The position numbers and the translations under genes are program-made. Below, piece after piece: positions 1 through 8,621 of a stretch of DNA of 64,000 nucleotides. The DNA is taken from the NCBI RefSeq assembly GCF_010728325.1, contig NZ_AP022571.1, positions 124,001 to 188,000 of the forward strand, read 5' to 3'. Position 1 is the stretch's first letter. Each line of letters starts with the position of its first letter. The notes beneath the pieces were generated by a model. It made no database searches, was not told where the DNA came from, and saw only the letters and a list, made by a program, of their open reading frames with translations. The stretch is from Mycolicibacterium poriferae (GTDB lineage: Bacteria; Actinomycetota; Actinomycetes; Mycobacteriales; Mycobacteriaceae).

Positions 1-405
1 ATCTCCGCATTAACCGGGCTGGCGTTGTCGGTGGAGATCGGTGATTGGACCCGGTTCACCGGTGCCTCGATCGGCGCCTACGTCGGATTGGTGCCCACCG
101 AATACTCCTCGGGGGCCTCTCGGGTGCAGGGTTCGATCACCAAGGCCGGCAATGCCCATGTCCGGCGGTTGTTGATCGAATCGGCCTGGCACCACCGGGC
201 GGCGTACCGCAATCCCGGTCCTGCGATGCGAGCCCGCTGGGCCAAGGTCGACCCCGCGCTCAAGGACCGCGGCCATGCCGGCAACCGACGCCTGCACCAA
301 CAATGGTGCCGATTCAACGAACGCAAGAAGCCTCACGTCGTGGCCAACGTCGCGGTCGCCCGTCAACTGGCCGGTTGGTGCTGGTCGCTGGCCACGCTGG
401 CCTAA
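1..405 (+). CDS. IS110-family transposase, C-terminal part (cut by window start)
   Basis: An open frame runs from the first base to a stop at 403-405. Its protein is identical to the last 134 residues of the complete IS110 transposase encoded at 2114-3217 on the other strand. It holds the Transposase_20-type domain, with GLVPTEYSSG and GSITKAGNAHVRRLLIES, where the conserved serine of IS110 recombinases lies. The rest of this copy is outside the window. Whether it is intact cannot be told, but nothing visible is broken. Confidence 0.9.
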   Translation: MSALTGLALSVEIGDWTRFTGASIGAYVGLVPTEYSSGASRVQGSITKAGNAHVRRLLIESAWHHRAAYRNPGPAMRARWAKVDPALKDRGHAGNRRLHQQWCRFNERKKPHVVANVAVARQLAGWCWSLATLA

Positions 406-646
406 GCGTGGCCGTCCAAACTTGATTGGAGTCGGTCGGTCGACGGCGAGGTAGGCGAACTGGATCTGCGTTACAGCTATGAGCAACAACAGCATTCGAT
501 GAATGTTGATGTGACGCCCGTCCCTAGAGAGCAGCCACCGTTCGCGCCGAACCATCGTCTTGCGGTATCCAACCCGCGTATATCAGTCTGACACCCACCG
601 TCGTTGATCAACGACCGCCGCGACACCGACTGACCCCGATCAAACG

Positions 647-680
647 AAAGCCGCCCCGGCATCAAAACCGGGGCGGCTTT
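647..680. terminator. GC-rich hairpin downstream of the left IS110 copy
   Basis: A 13-bp perfect stem (AAAGCCGCCCCGG pairs with CCGGGGCGGCTTT) encloses an 8-nt loop and carries A and T runs at its ends. This is the shape of a bidirectional rho-independent terminator, 242 bases after the transposase stop. It could also be a structured part of the IS110 noncoding RNA region. Confidence 0.6.
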
Positions 681-711
681 CACCTGCCTATTGACAAACG
701 ATGCCTACATA

Positions 712-1695
712 TCAGCTGTACTGACCTGAGAGGTTAGGTACGCGGGTGGCTGGTGGTTGGCCGCCGAGTGCGGTGTGGCCGCGGTGGTGATTGTAGGTGT
801 GTAGCCAGCGCGGGTATTCGGCGCAGCGTTCAGCATCGCTGGTGTAAAGCCGCGCGTAGGCCCATTCGTCGGCCAGGGTGCGGTGAAATCTCTCTACCTT
901 GCCGTTGGTCTGCGGCCGATACGGTCGAGTTCGGCGGTGTTGAATCGGACCCAGGGCCTCCTTGAAGGTATGCGATCGGTAGCAGGAACCGTTGTCAGTC
1001 AATACTTTTCGAACAGTGATACCGCATTCGGTGAACCACGCGTGCGCACGCGACCAGAATGCCGCGGCGGTTTCCTTGCGTTCGTCAGCGAGCATCTCGC
1101 TGTAGGCCAGTCGCGAGTGGCCATCGATGGCGGTGTGTAGAAAGTGGTAGCCAATCGCAGGATGGCGCGAGGTGCTGCGTACCGAACGGTGGGCTTGGGA
1201 ATGACGCCTACCTACCGAACGGCCCAGCATCCGCCAGCCTCCACCGTCGGGGATCTTGCCCAGTTTCTTCACATCGACATGGACCAGATCGCCGCACCGA
1301 GCAGGCTCTATCCGCCGGATCACCGCACCGGTGGGCCGGTCCAGCCAGCGCAGCCTGGCCAGTCCGTAGCGGGTCAGCACCCGGTGCACCGTGGAGGGAT
1401 GCAGTCCGAGCAGGTAGCCGATCCGATGCGGACCCCACCGGCGGATGACCCGGACCTTGATGATCCGCCGTTCGGTGCGCGTGGGAGTGCGGCCAGGACT
1501 GCGATGCGGTCGTGAGCTGCGATCGACCATGCCCGCCTCACCGAGCTCGCGGTAGCGGCCGGCCCAGCGGGCCGCCGTGGTCACCGCGACCTGGAACCGT
1601 TCAGCGGCTCGGCGTAGCGACCAGCCGTCCTCAACGATGCATCGAGCCAGGCGCAGACGACCAGTTTCTGACAGAGGGGCATTACGGTGAGACAC
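712..1695 (-). CDS. IS481-family DDE transposase, full length
   Basis: This 327-residue protein has an N-terminal helix-turn-helix (SLRRAAERFQVAV) and an rve/DDE integrase core. The core shows the first Asp in DLVHVDVKKLGKIP, the second in VLTDNGSCY, and the Glu in the NGKVERFHRTL block, as in IS481 transposases. The start is GTG at 1695, preceded by GGAGG. The TGA stop at 712-714 lies just outside the element and is supplied by flanking DNA, so another insertion site could give a different C-terminus. Confidence 0.95.
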   Translation of the reverse strand: MSHRNAPLSETGRLRLARCIVEDGWSLRRAAERFQVAVTTAARWAGRYRELGEAGMVDRSSRPHRSPGRTPTRTERRIIKVRVIRRWGPHRIGYLLGLHPSTVHRVLTRYGLARLRWLDRPTGAVIRRIEPARCGDLVHVDVKKLGKIPDGGGWRMLGRSVGRRHSQAHRSVRSTSRHPAIGYHFLHTAIDGHSRLAYSEMLADERKETAAAFWSRAHAWFTECGITVRKVLTDNGSCYRSHTFKEALGPIQHRRTRPYRPQTNGKVERFHRTLADEWAYARLYTSDAERCAEYPRWLHTYNHHRGHTALGGQPPATRVPNLSGQYS

Positions 1696-1801
1696 GAAGA
1701 CCTCCGAAGTGAGTTGGTGCGTTCCTAGACAGCTCGCACTTCACTCGGAGGTCTTCGTTATGTCACCACGCCACGCCGTACCTAACGTCCGTGGTCAGTA
1801 C
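718..1801 (-). mobile_element. IS481-family insertion sequence
   Basis: One transposase gene is bounded by imperfect terminal inverted repeats. The left end begins GTACTGACC and the right end finishes GGTCAGTAC, and a second matched block (GTTAGGTACG / CGTACCTAAC) follows 7 bases inside. AGCT is present as a direct repeat at 714-717 and 1802-1805, which fits a 4-bp target duplication inside the palindrome centre. Because the flanks are themselves palindromic, the exact boundary may be off by a base or two. Confidence 0.85.
1695..1757 (-). promoter_or_regulatory. Stem-loop covering the IS481 transposase ribosome binding site
   Basis: An inverted repeat at 1695-1712 and 1741-1757 (CGAAGACCTCCGAAGTGA against TCACTCGGAGGTCTTCG, one bulged base) folds in the minus-strand mRNA. 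The GGAGG at 1701-1705 and the first base of the GTG start lie inside the stem. Read-through transcripts from outside would therefore have a hidden ribosome binding site, a known way for insertion sequences to limit transposase synthesis. The functional role is inferred. Confidence 0.55.
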
Positions 1802-1838
1802 AGCTGATATGTAGGCATCGTTTGTCAATAGGCAGGTG

Positions 1839-1872
1839 AAAGCCGCCCCGGTTTTGATGCCGGGGCGGCTTT
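1839..1872. terminator. GC-rich hairpin downstream of the right IS110 copy
   Basis: This is the mirror image of the hairpin at 647-680 in the right arm of the inverted repeat. It has the same 13-bp stem with A/T tails and lies after the stop of the transposase gene at 2114-3217. Confidence 0.6.
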
Positions 1873-2113
1873 CGTTTGATCGGGGTCAGTCGGTGTCGCG
1901 GCGGTCGTTGATCAACGACGGTGGGTGTCAGACTGATATACGCGGGTTGGATACCGCAAGACGATGGTTCGGCGCGAACGGTGGCTGCTCTCTAGGGACG
2001 GGCGTCACATCAACATTCATCGAATGCTGTTGTTGCTCATAGCTGTAACGCAGATCCAGTTCGCCTACCTCGCCGTCGACCGACCGACTCCAATCAAGTT
2101 TGGACGGCCACGC

Positions 2114-3217
2114 TTAGGCCAGCGTGGCCAGCGACCAGCACCAACCGGCCAGTTGACGGGCGACCGCGACGTTGGCCACGACGTGAGGCTTCTTGCGTTC
2201 GTTGAATCGGCACCATTGTTGGTGCAGGCGTCGGTTGCCGGCATGGCCGCGGTCCTTGAGCGCGGGGTCGACCTTGGCCCAGCGGGCTCGCATCGCAGGA
2301 CCGGGATTGCGGTACGCCGCCCGGTGGTGCCAGGCCGATTCGATCAACAACCGCCGGACATGGGCATTGCCGGCCTTGGTGATCGAACCCTGCACCCGAG
2401 AGGCCCCCGAGGAGTATTCGGTGGGCACCAATCCGACGTAGGCGCCGATCGAGGCACCGGTGAACCGGGTCCAATCACCGATCTCCACCGACAACGCCAG
2501 CCCGGTTAATGCGGAGATCCCACGCAAACACCCCAGCCGATCAACCGGATCAGACCATCGCGATGAGGCCGCGACCGCAACGATCTGCTCGTCGAGACGA
2601 TCCCTCGCCGCAGTCGCCGACAGGACCGCGTCAAAGTGATGGTCGAAGGCCGCCCTGGTATGGGGGTCATCGAATCGTTGCCGCCGCAGCCAGGTTTCGT
2701 GGACCCCGGTCCAGGCGTTCCCGCCCGAGTACACCCGGCCCTGGCGCAACAGCAGCTTGGACAGCCGGTGCCGCACCCGCATCAGATCGGCGCGGGCGTC
2801 CTCGCGGGCCCGCACCAGATCGCGCACCGCCTCCACCTCAGCCTCGGGAACCGTGACCGCGGTTATTTCGCCCAACCGCAGAAGCCGGGTCAGGTGCGCG
2901 GCATCGCGGGCATCGGTCTTGATCCGATCCCCAGCCGGGCGGATCAACTTCGACGGTGCCGCGACCACGCAGTCGATCTGGGCATCAGTCAATGCCCGGG
3001 CCAGCCCGAACCCCGTCGGCCCGGCCTCGTAGGCCACCCGCAAGGGACCTCGCAGTCTGTGCAACCAGTCCAGGATCTCGCCGTGATCGGGACACAATCG
3101 CGCCCGCTCGACCCGACCCGTCTCTTCATCAAATGCATGCGCAACCACCGAAAGCGCATGCACGTCCAACCCGACACTCGTACCGTTGAAACTCACCGGA
3201 GGCCTCCTGATCTGCAA
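2114..3217 (-). CDS. IS110-family transposase (DEDD recombinase), full length
   Basis: The 367-residue protein has the RuvC-like DEDD domain in its first half: VGLDVHALSV, VAYEAGPTGFGLARAL and KTDARDAAHLTRLL. A coiled segment of about 60 residues rich in Arg/Glu follows, and then the Transposase_20 domain with TGLALSVEIGDWTRFTG and SITKAGNAHVRRLLIES. The length is usual for the family. The start is ATG at 3217, preceded by GGCCTCCGGTGAG. The second half is duplicated in inverted orientation at 1-405. Confidence 0.95.
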   Translation of the reverse strand: MQIRRPPVSFNGTSVGLDVHALSVVAHAFDEETGRVERARLCPDHGEILDWLHRLRGPLRVAYEAGPTGFGLARALTDAQIDCVVAAPSKLIRPAGDRIKTDARDAAHLTRLLRLGEITAVTVPEAEVEAVRDLVRAREDARADLMRVRHRLSKLLLRQGRVYSGGNAWTGVHETWLRRQRFDDPHTRAAFDHHFDAVLSATAARDRLDEQIVAVAASSRWSDPVDRLGCLRGISALTGLALSVEIGDWTRFTGASIGAYVGLVPTEYSSGASRVQGSITKAGNAHVRRLLIESAWHHRAAYRNPGPAMRARWAKVDPALKDRGHAGNRRLHQQWCRFNERKKPHVVANVAVARQLAGWCWSLATLA

Positions 3218-3358
3218 CTGTGGCTCTACCAGTGCGAGTGTTCACTCGTCACCGGCAACCCACGTCCGATTGCAGCCCGAGGCCTTCGGCCTCGAGTCAG
3301 CCCTCATACCGTCTAGCGGGTCGAGCCACGCTGCACCGGTGAATCGGGGGCCCGACGG

Positions 3359-4320
3359 CTACAGACGATACGTCGAGCCTTGGCCGGATGGCGGTATCGG
3401 CGCGTTTCCGTCGGCCGTCGTGGCCGTGGTCAAGGGTTTGAGGCTGCGGCCGCTGGCGTGGGTGAACGGGTAGATCATCTGCCGCAGATAGCTGGTGGGG
3501 TAGTCGGGTTTGGCGGCCATGCCGAGCTGGGTGGAGTCGAATTGCCGGGTGGAGTGCGCATCAGGTGGTCCCACACCAGGGTGAACAGGCCGAAGTTGAC
3601 GTCGCCGACGCCGGCCCATTTGAGGTGGTGGAAGCGGTGGCCTTCGTTGAGGGCCAAGACGTACTTGGCGGGCCCGATGCGGTAGTCGGCGTTGGAGTGC
3701 TGCAGCAGCAGCTGGATTGCCACCGCCAGCGCCAGCACGGAGGCTACGTCGACGGGCAGTCCGATCAGGATCAGCGGTGCGACACCGGCTGCCATCTCAA
3801 CGGTTTGGTGCAGGGGGTGCTTCATCTGGCCGTTGAGCCCGTAGAACCGGGTGATGCTGTGGTGCACCGCGTGAAAACGCCACAACACACCGATCTTGTG
3901 GCTGGCCAGATGTACGACGGTGATGCCGAGGTCCGCGACCAGGATCGCGGCGAGGACCTGTGCGATGAATGGCCAGCTGTGTGGCCACAACGGCGGTGCG
4001 GGGACGATCGCGGCCAGCAGCGGGATGGTGGCCACGCTTGCCAGGATGAGGGTTTCGTTGACCGCGACGTGGATGCGGTCGCGCGTGCTGTCGGCCCGGT
4101 CACGGTTCCACGCGGTGTCATACGGAATGACCAGCTCTACCAGGAACGTCGTCGTGATCGCGACGACCAGGACGGCCAGCAGCCAGTACTTCTGGGCGCC
4201 GCCGGCGGTGAAGACGATGCCGGCGCCGTTGAGGCCGATCAGCATGAACGGCACGTAGCCGTAGCGGGCCACCGCCTGGGCCGCGGTAGCCGCCGTCGAT
4301 GTCGGAGAAGTCGTGCTCAT
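3359..4320 (-). pseudogene. Sterol desaturase / fatty acid hydroxylase family gene, frameshifted near its end
   Basis: The N-terminal 260 residues form a membrane di-iron hydroxylase with several hydrophobic segments and the three histidine clusters HLASH, HAVHH and HRFHH. After LFTLVWDHLMRT (near 3565) the frame becomes low-complexity and stops at 3475. The family-like ending (RQFDSTQLGMAAKPDYPTSY, then QMIYPF) continues in another frame from about 3555 to 3359. A small deletion has therefore shifted the frame about 85 residues before the original end. The histidines are intact, so partial activity cannot be excluded. The ATG at 4320 is chosen; a GTG at 4347 is possible. Confidence 0.85.
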
Positions 4321-4476
4321 GCCGTGAATCGTCGCGGTCACCGACACGGCGGCGCTTGAATGATCCGGCTAAAGGCCGGCTTCGAGGTCCAGGACACGTG
4401 CCGGCTCAGGACCGGTCTCAGAGATGCGTTAGCTTAGTTTGACGCCTGTGCTCACACGAGCGGAGAAGTCAGGTGT

Positions 4477-5286
4477 TTACTCGCGGTGATCATGATCGCC
4501 GTGGTCGTCCTGCGCAGGCACCGCGGGTGGGGCCGGAACTTCTGCCGTCGCCGGTGCAGCCGACTCGCCGGCAGGCTCGTTGACCGGCGGCGGGGCGGCC
4601 GGCTCGTGATTGCTGTCAGGGCTTTGAACATGCTCGCTGCTCGTCCCATGATCATTGCCCTCCGCGGGCTCGGCGCCAGCGCCTTGGTGATCGCTATGCG
4701 CATCGTCGGAGGTGGTCGCGTCGTGCTCGCCGTGCCCATCCTCGGGGGTCGTCCCGTGGTGGCCACCGTCTGCGCTCGCTGGCGCATGGCCGTGCTGCAG
4801 TCCTGAAGCAACCCCCACCGTGGACGCCAGCGTCACGACACCGACGGCGCCCATGAGCACTAATGCGCTGCCGAACCCCGGTACCGGCTGTCCTTGCAGG
4901 CCGCGGTACCACACACAGCTGGCGCCCATCACGACGTAGATCTGAAGCAGCAGAGCGCAAAGGTCCGCGGCTTGGACCAACTCTGCTTCCCAAGCGTGGG
5001 GGCCGAACGGGGCTCCCACGGTCCTGGACACGGCCCACAGAGCAATGGCTCCAAGGTTGACCATGATGCCGGCAGCAAGCACAGGAGTCGTGGTTCGTGT
5101 GAGAACCAGCCGCGCCCAGAGCAGTTGGAAGAGGGCGATCGATGTGAAGAACACGCCAGCGGGCATCCACTCCTGCCAGTGGGTGGGTACGACGGCGAAG
5201 TGGATGACCGCGGCGCCCAGCGAGGCGAGCGCCGCGAGCCGAGCGGCCAGCCTGCTGTCGGTCTTCCTCGCTGTCCTAGGCGCCAC
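4477..5286 (-). CDS. Membrane protein with histidine/aspartate-rich C-terminal tail
   Basis: About 270 residues. The first half has roughly five hydrophobic segments (AALASLGAAVIHFAVV, the ALFQLLWARLVL region, PVLAAGIMVNLGAIALWA, LCALLLQIYVVMGA and ALVLMGAVGVVTLAS). The C-terminal 110 residues are very rich in His, Asp, Glu and Pro, with many HG, GH, DH and HD pairs, and end in HGDHDHRE. Such tails usually bind divalent or copper-type metal ions outside the membrane. I do not recognise a named family. The start is uncertain: GTG at 5286 is preferred because the 16 residues added by the upstream GTG at 5334 look non-coding. Confidence 0.7.
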   Translation of the reverse strand: MAPRTARKTDSRLAARLAALASLGAAVIHFAVVPTHWQEWMPAGVFFTSIALFQLLWARLVLTRTTTPVLAAGIMVNLGAIALWAVSRTVGAPFGPHAWEAELVQAADLCALLLQIYVVMGASCVWYRGLQGQPVPGFGSALVLMGAVGVVTLASTVGVASGLQHGHAPASADGGHHGTTPEDGHGEHDATTSDDAHSDHQGAGAEPAEGNDHGTSSEHVQSPDSNHEPAAPPPVNEPAGESAAPATAEVPAPPAVPAQDDHGDHDHRE

Positions 5287-5733
5287 GGATCCAGGATGAC
5301 AGCGCCATCCCCGACAGCGGTTGCATGACACCACATCTCAACTCGACCGTGATCCATTTGTCATCAACTACTGTCTTCCTACGTAGATAACGTCGATGCC
5401 ACCCTCAGTCCGCCAGTCTCGACCACCGCTGTTCGGCTGTGGGACAACGCCCGCTCGTACTGAGGCCTCGGAGAATGTGGCGGTATCGCGCGTCGTTGCT
5501 GGCTGGTGGGAAAGGGCCGCAGTCTTTCGACCTCGACACGCGTGTCGGCGGGTCCTGGTGCGCAGTCGGACCTGCAATTGTTGACGTACTTCTTGGTGGA
5601 TGTCGACTCTGATGGTCGGGGCAACCTCAAGCGTCGCCGCCAGTCCATAGCGGACCGGTGCCGCCAACCGGCCCACGTCCACGCGGCAGTCAACGTTGAT
5701 CGGTCAAGTCCATGGACGTGGTGTACGACGTCG
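5287..5733. other. Intergenic stretch, nothing recognised
   Basis: About 450 bases lie between the His-rich membrane protein gene and the IS1081-like element. Open frames here are short, arginine-rich and not family-like, so no gene is called. Confidence 0.5.
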
Positions 5734-7053
5734 TCGTGTGATTCTTCGTGGTGATGGTTCAGGCGGTCAGTGCCGCGGGGGTGTCCTCCTGTTCTGACGG
5801 GGTGTCGTTGACGGCGCGGGATTTGCTCAGCACGTCGAGTCCGAGGTAGCGCCGGGACTCGGCCCATTCGTCGTGCTGTTCGGCCAGCACGGCACCGACG
5901 AGGCGGATCAGAGCGCCCCGGTCGGGGAAGATGCCGACGACGTCGGTGCGCCGCCGGATCTCCTTGTTCAGTCGCTCTTGGGGGTTGTTCGACCAGATTT
6001 GGCGCCAGATCTGCTTGGGAAACGCGGTGAACGCGAGCAGATCCGGCCGGGCAGCTTCCAAGTGCTCGGCGGTCTTGGGGAGCTTGTCGGCGAGCGCATC
6101 GATGATCCGATCGTATTGGGCAGCAACCGATTCAGTGTCGGGTTGGTCGAACACCGAGTGCAACAGGGTCCGCACCCACGGCCACGACGCCTTCGGAGTG
6201 ACGGCCATCAGATTCGTCGTGTAGTGCGTGCGGCAACGCTGCCAGGCCGCGCCGGGTAGTGTCGCGCCGATCGCGGCGACGAGTCCGGCATGGGCGTCGC
6301 TGGTGACCAGTTTGACCCCGGACAGGCCGCGGGCGGTCAACGACCGCCAGAACGTCAACCAGCCGGCCCCGTCCTCAGCCGTGGTGACGTCGATGCCGAG
6401 GATCTCCCGGTAGCCCTCGGCGTTGACACCCGTGGCGATCAGGGCGTGCACATTGACCACCCGCCCGCCCTCACGCACCTTGAGCACCAGGGCGTCGGCG
6501 GCCACGAACGTGTACGGGCCGGCGTCCAGCGGTCGGGTCCGGAACGCCTCCACGGCGATGTCGAGCTCCTTGGCCATCACGCTGACTTGAGACTTCGACA
6601 GCGACGTGATGCCCAACGTCTCGACGAGCTTGTCCATCCGCCGCGTCGAGACTCCGAGTAGGTAGCAGGTGGCGACCACCGTGGTCAGGGCCCGCTCGGC
6701 GCGTTTGCGGCGTTCCAGCAGCCAGTCCGGGAAGTAGGAGCCCTGCCGCAACTTGGGAATCGCGAGATCCAAAGACCCTGCGCGGGTGTCGAACTGGCGG
6801 TGACGGTAGCCGTTGCGGGAGTTGGTGCGCTCGGTGCTGCGCTCGCCGTAGCCCGCTCCGCACAGGGCGTCGGCCTCAGCTCCCATCAGGGTGTGGATGA
6901 ACGTGGCGAGCAGTTCGCGCAGCACGTCGGGATGGGTGGTGGTGAGTCGTTCGGCCAGCACGGCGGGCAGGTCGATATTGTGGGCAGCGGTCATCGCGTG
7001 TGTTCTTTCTTTGCTCGAGTGACTTTGACGGGTCTCTCGAAGAATCACGCGAT
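5734..7053 (-). mobile_element. IS1081-like insertion sequence (IS256 family), complete
   Basis: The 15-bp terminal inverted repeats are TCGTGTGATTCTTCG at 5734-5748 and CGAAGAATCACGCGA at 7039-7053, with 14 of 15 positions matching. The element is 1320 bases, close to the known length of IS1081 as I recall it. It encodes one intact transposase and landed at the 3' end of the DUF385-type gene at 7071-7286. Confidence 0.9.
5759..6994 (-). CDS. IS256-family (mutator-type) transposase, IS1081-like
   Basis: About 411 residues. It shows MGAEADALCGAGYGERS near the N-terminus, the IPKLRQGSYFPDWL block, the MULE-type DDE core with VTSDAHAGL and QRCRTHY, and the C-terminal WSNNPQERLNKEIRRRTDVV signature. 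Many blocks match M. tuberculosis-complex IS1081 transposase from memory. The ATG at 6994 is chosen because homology begins there and an AAAGAAAG stretch precedes it; the frame opens 24 codons earlier. Confidence 0.95.
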   Translation of the reverse strand: MTAAHNIDLPAVLAERLTTTHPDVLRELLATFIHTLMGAEADALCGAGYGERSTERTNSRNGYRHRQFDTRAGSLDLAIPKLRQGSYFPDWLLERRKRAERALTTVVATCYLLGVSTRRMDKLVETLGITSLSKSQVSVMAKELDIAVEAFRTRPLDAGPYTFVAADALVLKVREGGRVVNVHALIATGVNAEGYREILGIDVTTAEDGAGWLTFWRSLTARGLSGVKLVTSDAHAGLVAAIGATLPGAAWQRCRTHYTTNLMAVTPKASWPWVRTLLHSVFDQPDTESVAAQYDRIIDALADKLPKTAEHLEAARPDLLAFTAFPKQIWRQIWSNNPQERLNKEIRRRTDVVGIFPDRGALIRLVGAVLAEQHDEWAESRRYLGLDVLSKSRAVNDTPSEQEDTPAALTA

Positions 7054-7070
7054 GACCTTCAATCATTCGG

Positions 7071-7286
7071 CTACGACACGCCGGCGCTACTAATCAGGTC
7101 CGACTCGTACACCACTCTGCTGGACGCAACCGTTTTGCGCCCGATGTGTTCGAGCATCAGTGTCCGTGAGCCCACTAGTGCCCCGGCTCGGGCTTTGTAT
7201 ATCCAGATCGGAGCGCGCATGAGCCGGCGGGATCGCAGTAGGCGCGCGCCTCCGTTGGCGACCATGTCGTCGAGTTTTGTGAACAC
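7071..7286 (-). pseudogene. DUF385 / deazaflavin-dependent nitroreductase gene, 3'-truncated by IS1081-like element
   Basis: The residues VANGGARLLRSRRLMRAPIW, then AGALVGSRTLMLEHIGRKT, match the N-terminal half of F420-dependent nitroreductase-family (Ddn-like) proteins. The frame ends 18 bases from the IS end, so the nitroreductase fold that should follow is missing. GTG at 7286 is preferred because GGAGG lies six bases upstream; longer starts exist. The truncated product is unlikely to be active. Confidence 0.7.
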
Positions 7287-7514
7287 GGTGTGCCTCCATT
7301 TCATTGGGCGCGTGGACATGTCAGGGTTCCCCGGGTGGTCCGGCCGCGATCTTCCTGTCGTTGCCGCACAACCCAATTGCCACGGCATCGATTAGCGGTT
7401 CCCCGTCGGCACGGATGGGCTCTGCCGCTCGGACACGACGCGTCTCCCGGACGTCGGTTCGTCACCGGCAGCGATTGCGAGTGGTCAGCAGCCCGAATAT
7501 CCAAGGAGATGAGA

Positions 7515-7760
7515 TCAGCGGCGGTCACCTGGGGTGGCTGATACGGGCCACGCCTCGGGGATCGAGCTGTCCAACCGCTGCTGAGCGAGCTGGTGCAGCA
7601 TTTGGGGTAAGGCACCGGGTGGCACCTCCCCGTCGAGTTCGGAGACAGCCTGCAGCACGGTGCCGGCCACCTGCCTCTTTGGCAGGATCCCGTCGAATTC
7701 CGCCATCAGGCGTTGGGCGACGCCGTCCACCGACTCCGAGCCGTTCGAATATTTAGTCAT
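7515..7760 (-). CDS. Small three-helix-bundle-type mycobacterial protein
   Basis: A protein of about 81 residues. The pattern GVAQRLMAEFDGILPKRQVA, then GEVPPGALPQMLHQLAQQRL, resembles the three-helix bundle dimerisation domain of small mycobacterial proteins of unknown role. AGGAAGGA gives good spacing to the ATG at 7760 rather than the ATG at 7763. Neighbouring genes are decayed, so it may be an orphan survivor. Confidence 0.65.
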   Translation of the reverse strand: MTKYSNGSESVDGVAQRLMAEFDGILPKRQVAGTVLQAVSELDGEVPPGALPQMLHQLAQQRLDSSIPEAWPVSATPGDRR

Positions 7761-7763
7761 CAT

Positions 7764-8621
7764 TCCTTCCTATCGAGCCGGATGTTGTTTCTCCATTTGA
7801 TCGCAGAACGCGCGAACCGACCTGACGGTTACTGGTCAATTGTGAATGCCTGCACTAGAACCTGTCCTCCTGGCCGCGGGAGATCCTCGCGGATCTCCGC
7901 ACCGGTAGATCACCACGCTCGGTGCGCACCACCGCGACATCGCGCGTGCTCCGCGTCGCGGTATTGGGTGAAACTGCTGACAACCTGCCGCGGGGCTGCT
8001 GCGGTGGCTCCGTCGAAGACGCCTGCGTTACTTGTTCGACCGTTGCCTGCTCCTTTCGAGTCTCTGTTCCCGACGTGCTGTTGCCCAGCGGCTAACTGTG
8101 TCCGGTGGCGATTCGCATCGATCGCGAATCGCGACAGAGGAATCCACTAGTGCACTGCACAGTCGTGGGTGCAAGATGCTGTGCGCGCATCCAGCTGCCG
8201 TGGGTGTCCACGCAGTGCTGGATTGACATGAGGCACTGGGTCACATCCCCGTATCTATCAAAGCGGGCGATCCGCATACCACAACTACTGCACCACGAGT
8301 CCCTGTGTGGACACTGAGGACTGGATGTGATTGATCAAATCTTCTACTAAGATGCTCTCGACACGCCGAAATGAGTTGTACACCTTGCAATTACGTAAGG
8401 AGTGGTTCCAGTTTTCCGGCAAGCACCGTGGAACTGGGTGTGGATGCGTCGGAGGGAATTCCTTGACTCCGATTGTCGCCGTCGCCGACAGGGTTAGTCA
8501 GGACGGCGAACGAGCCGAGTACGGGTTCGTCCGCAGCGCCCACTGCATATGCCGTCCCGGCAGCGGCCAGCCCAAATCGGTAGTCGTGCCGCAGGATCGG
8601 GTTGCAAGGCGTGTGCGGCTA
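7764..8621. other. Long non-coding or decayed stretch
   Basis: No convincing gene is seen on either strand. Open frames are Arg/Ser/Pro-rich shadows. A 25-base palindromic element lies at 8108-8132 (GCGATTCGC, spacer ATCGATC, GCGAATCGC), which could be a protein-binding site. The end nearest the kinase remnant may include further decayed kinase sequence. Confidence 0.45.

Larger units (their letters stand above)
1..2518. repeat. Perfect inverted repeat, arms 1-717 and 1802-2518, IS481 element at centre
   Basis: Position p in the left arm is the complement of position 2519-p in the right arm. The arms match without a visible difference from the window start to 717/1802. Each arm carries the 3' end of an IS110-family transposase and the 311 bases downstream of its stop. 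The left arm may continue beyond the window. Without the central IS481 element the two arms would meet at an AGCT centre as a spacer-less palindrome, a structure normally unstable in bacteria. It may reflect a real inverted duplication of the IS110 element, a resolved replication or telomere-like junction, or an assembly artefact. Confidence 0.93.
1806..3300 (-). mobile_element. IS110-family insertion sequence (approximate ends)
   Basis: It comprises the complete IS110 transposase gene plus about 310 noncoding bases after its stop and an unknown stretch before its start. IS110 elements lack conventional terminal inverted repeats and target duplications, so the ends cannot be set from this copy alone. 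The noncoding flank contains the hairpin at 1839-1872 and a palindrome TCGTTGATCAACGA near 1905-1918. A small CGAGGCC/GGCCTCG hairpin at 3278-3294 lies upstream of the gene. IS110 recombinases use a structured bridge RNA from a noncoding end, so one of these flanks should encode it. Confidence 0.6.
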
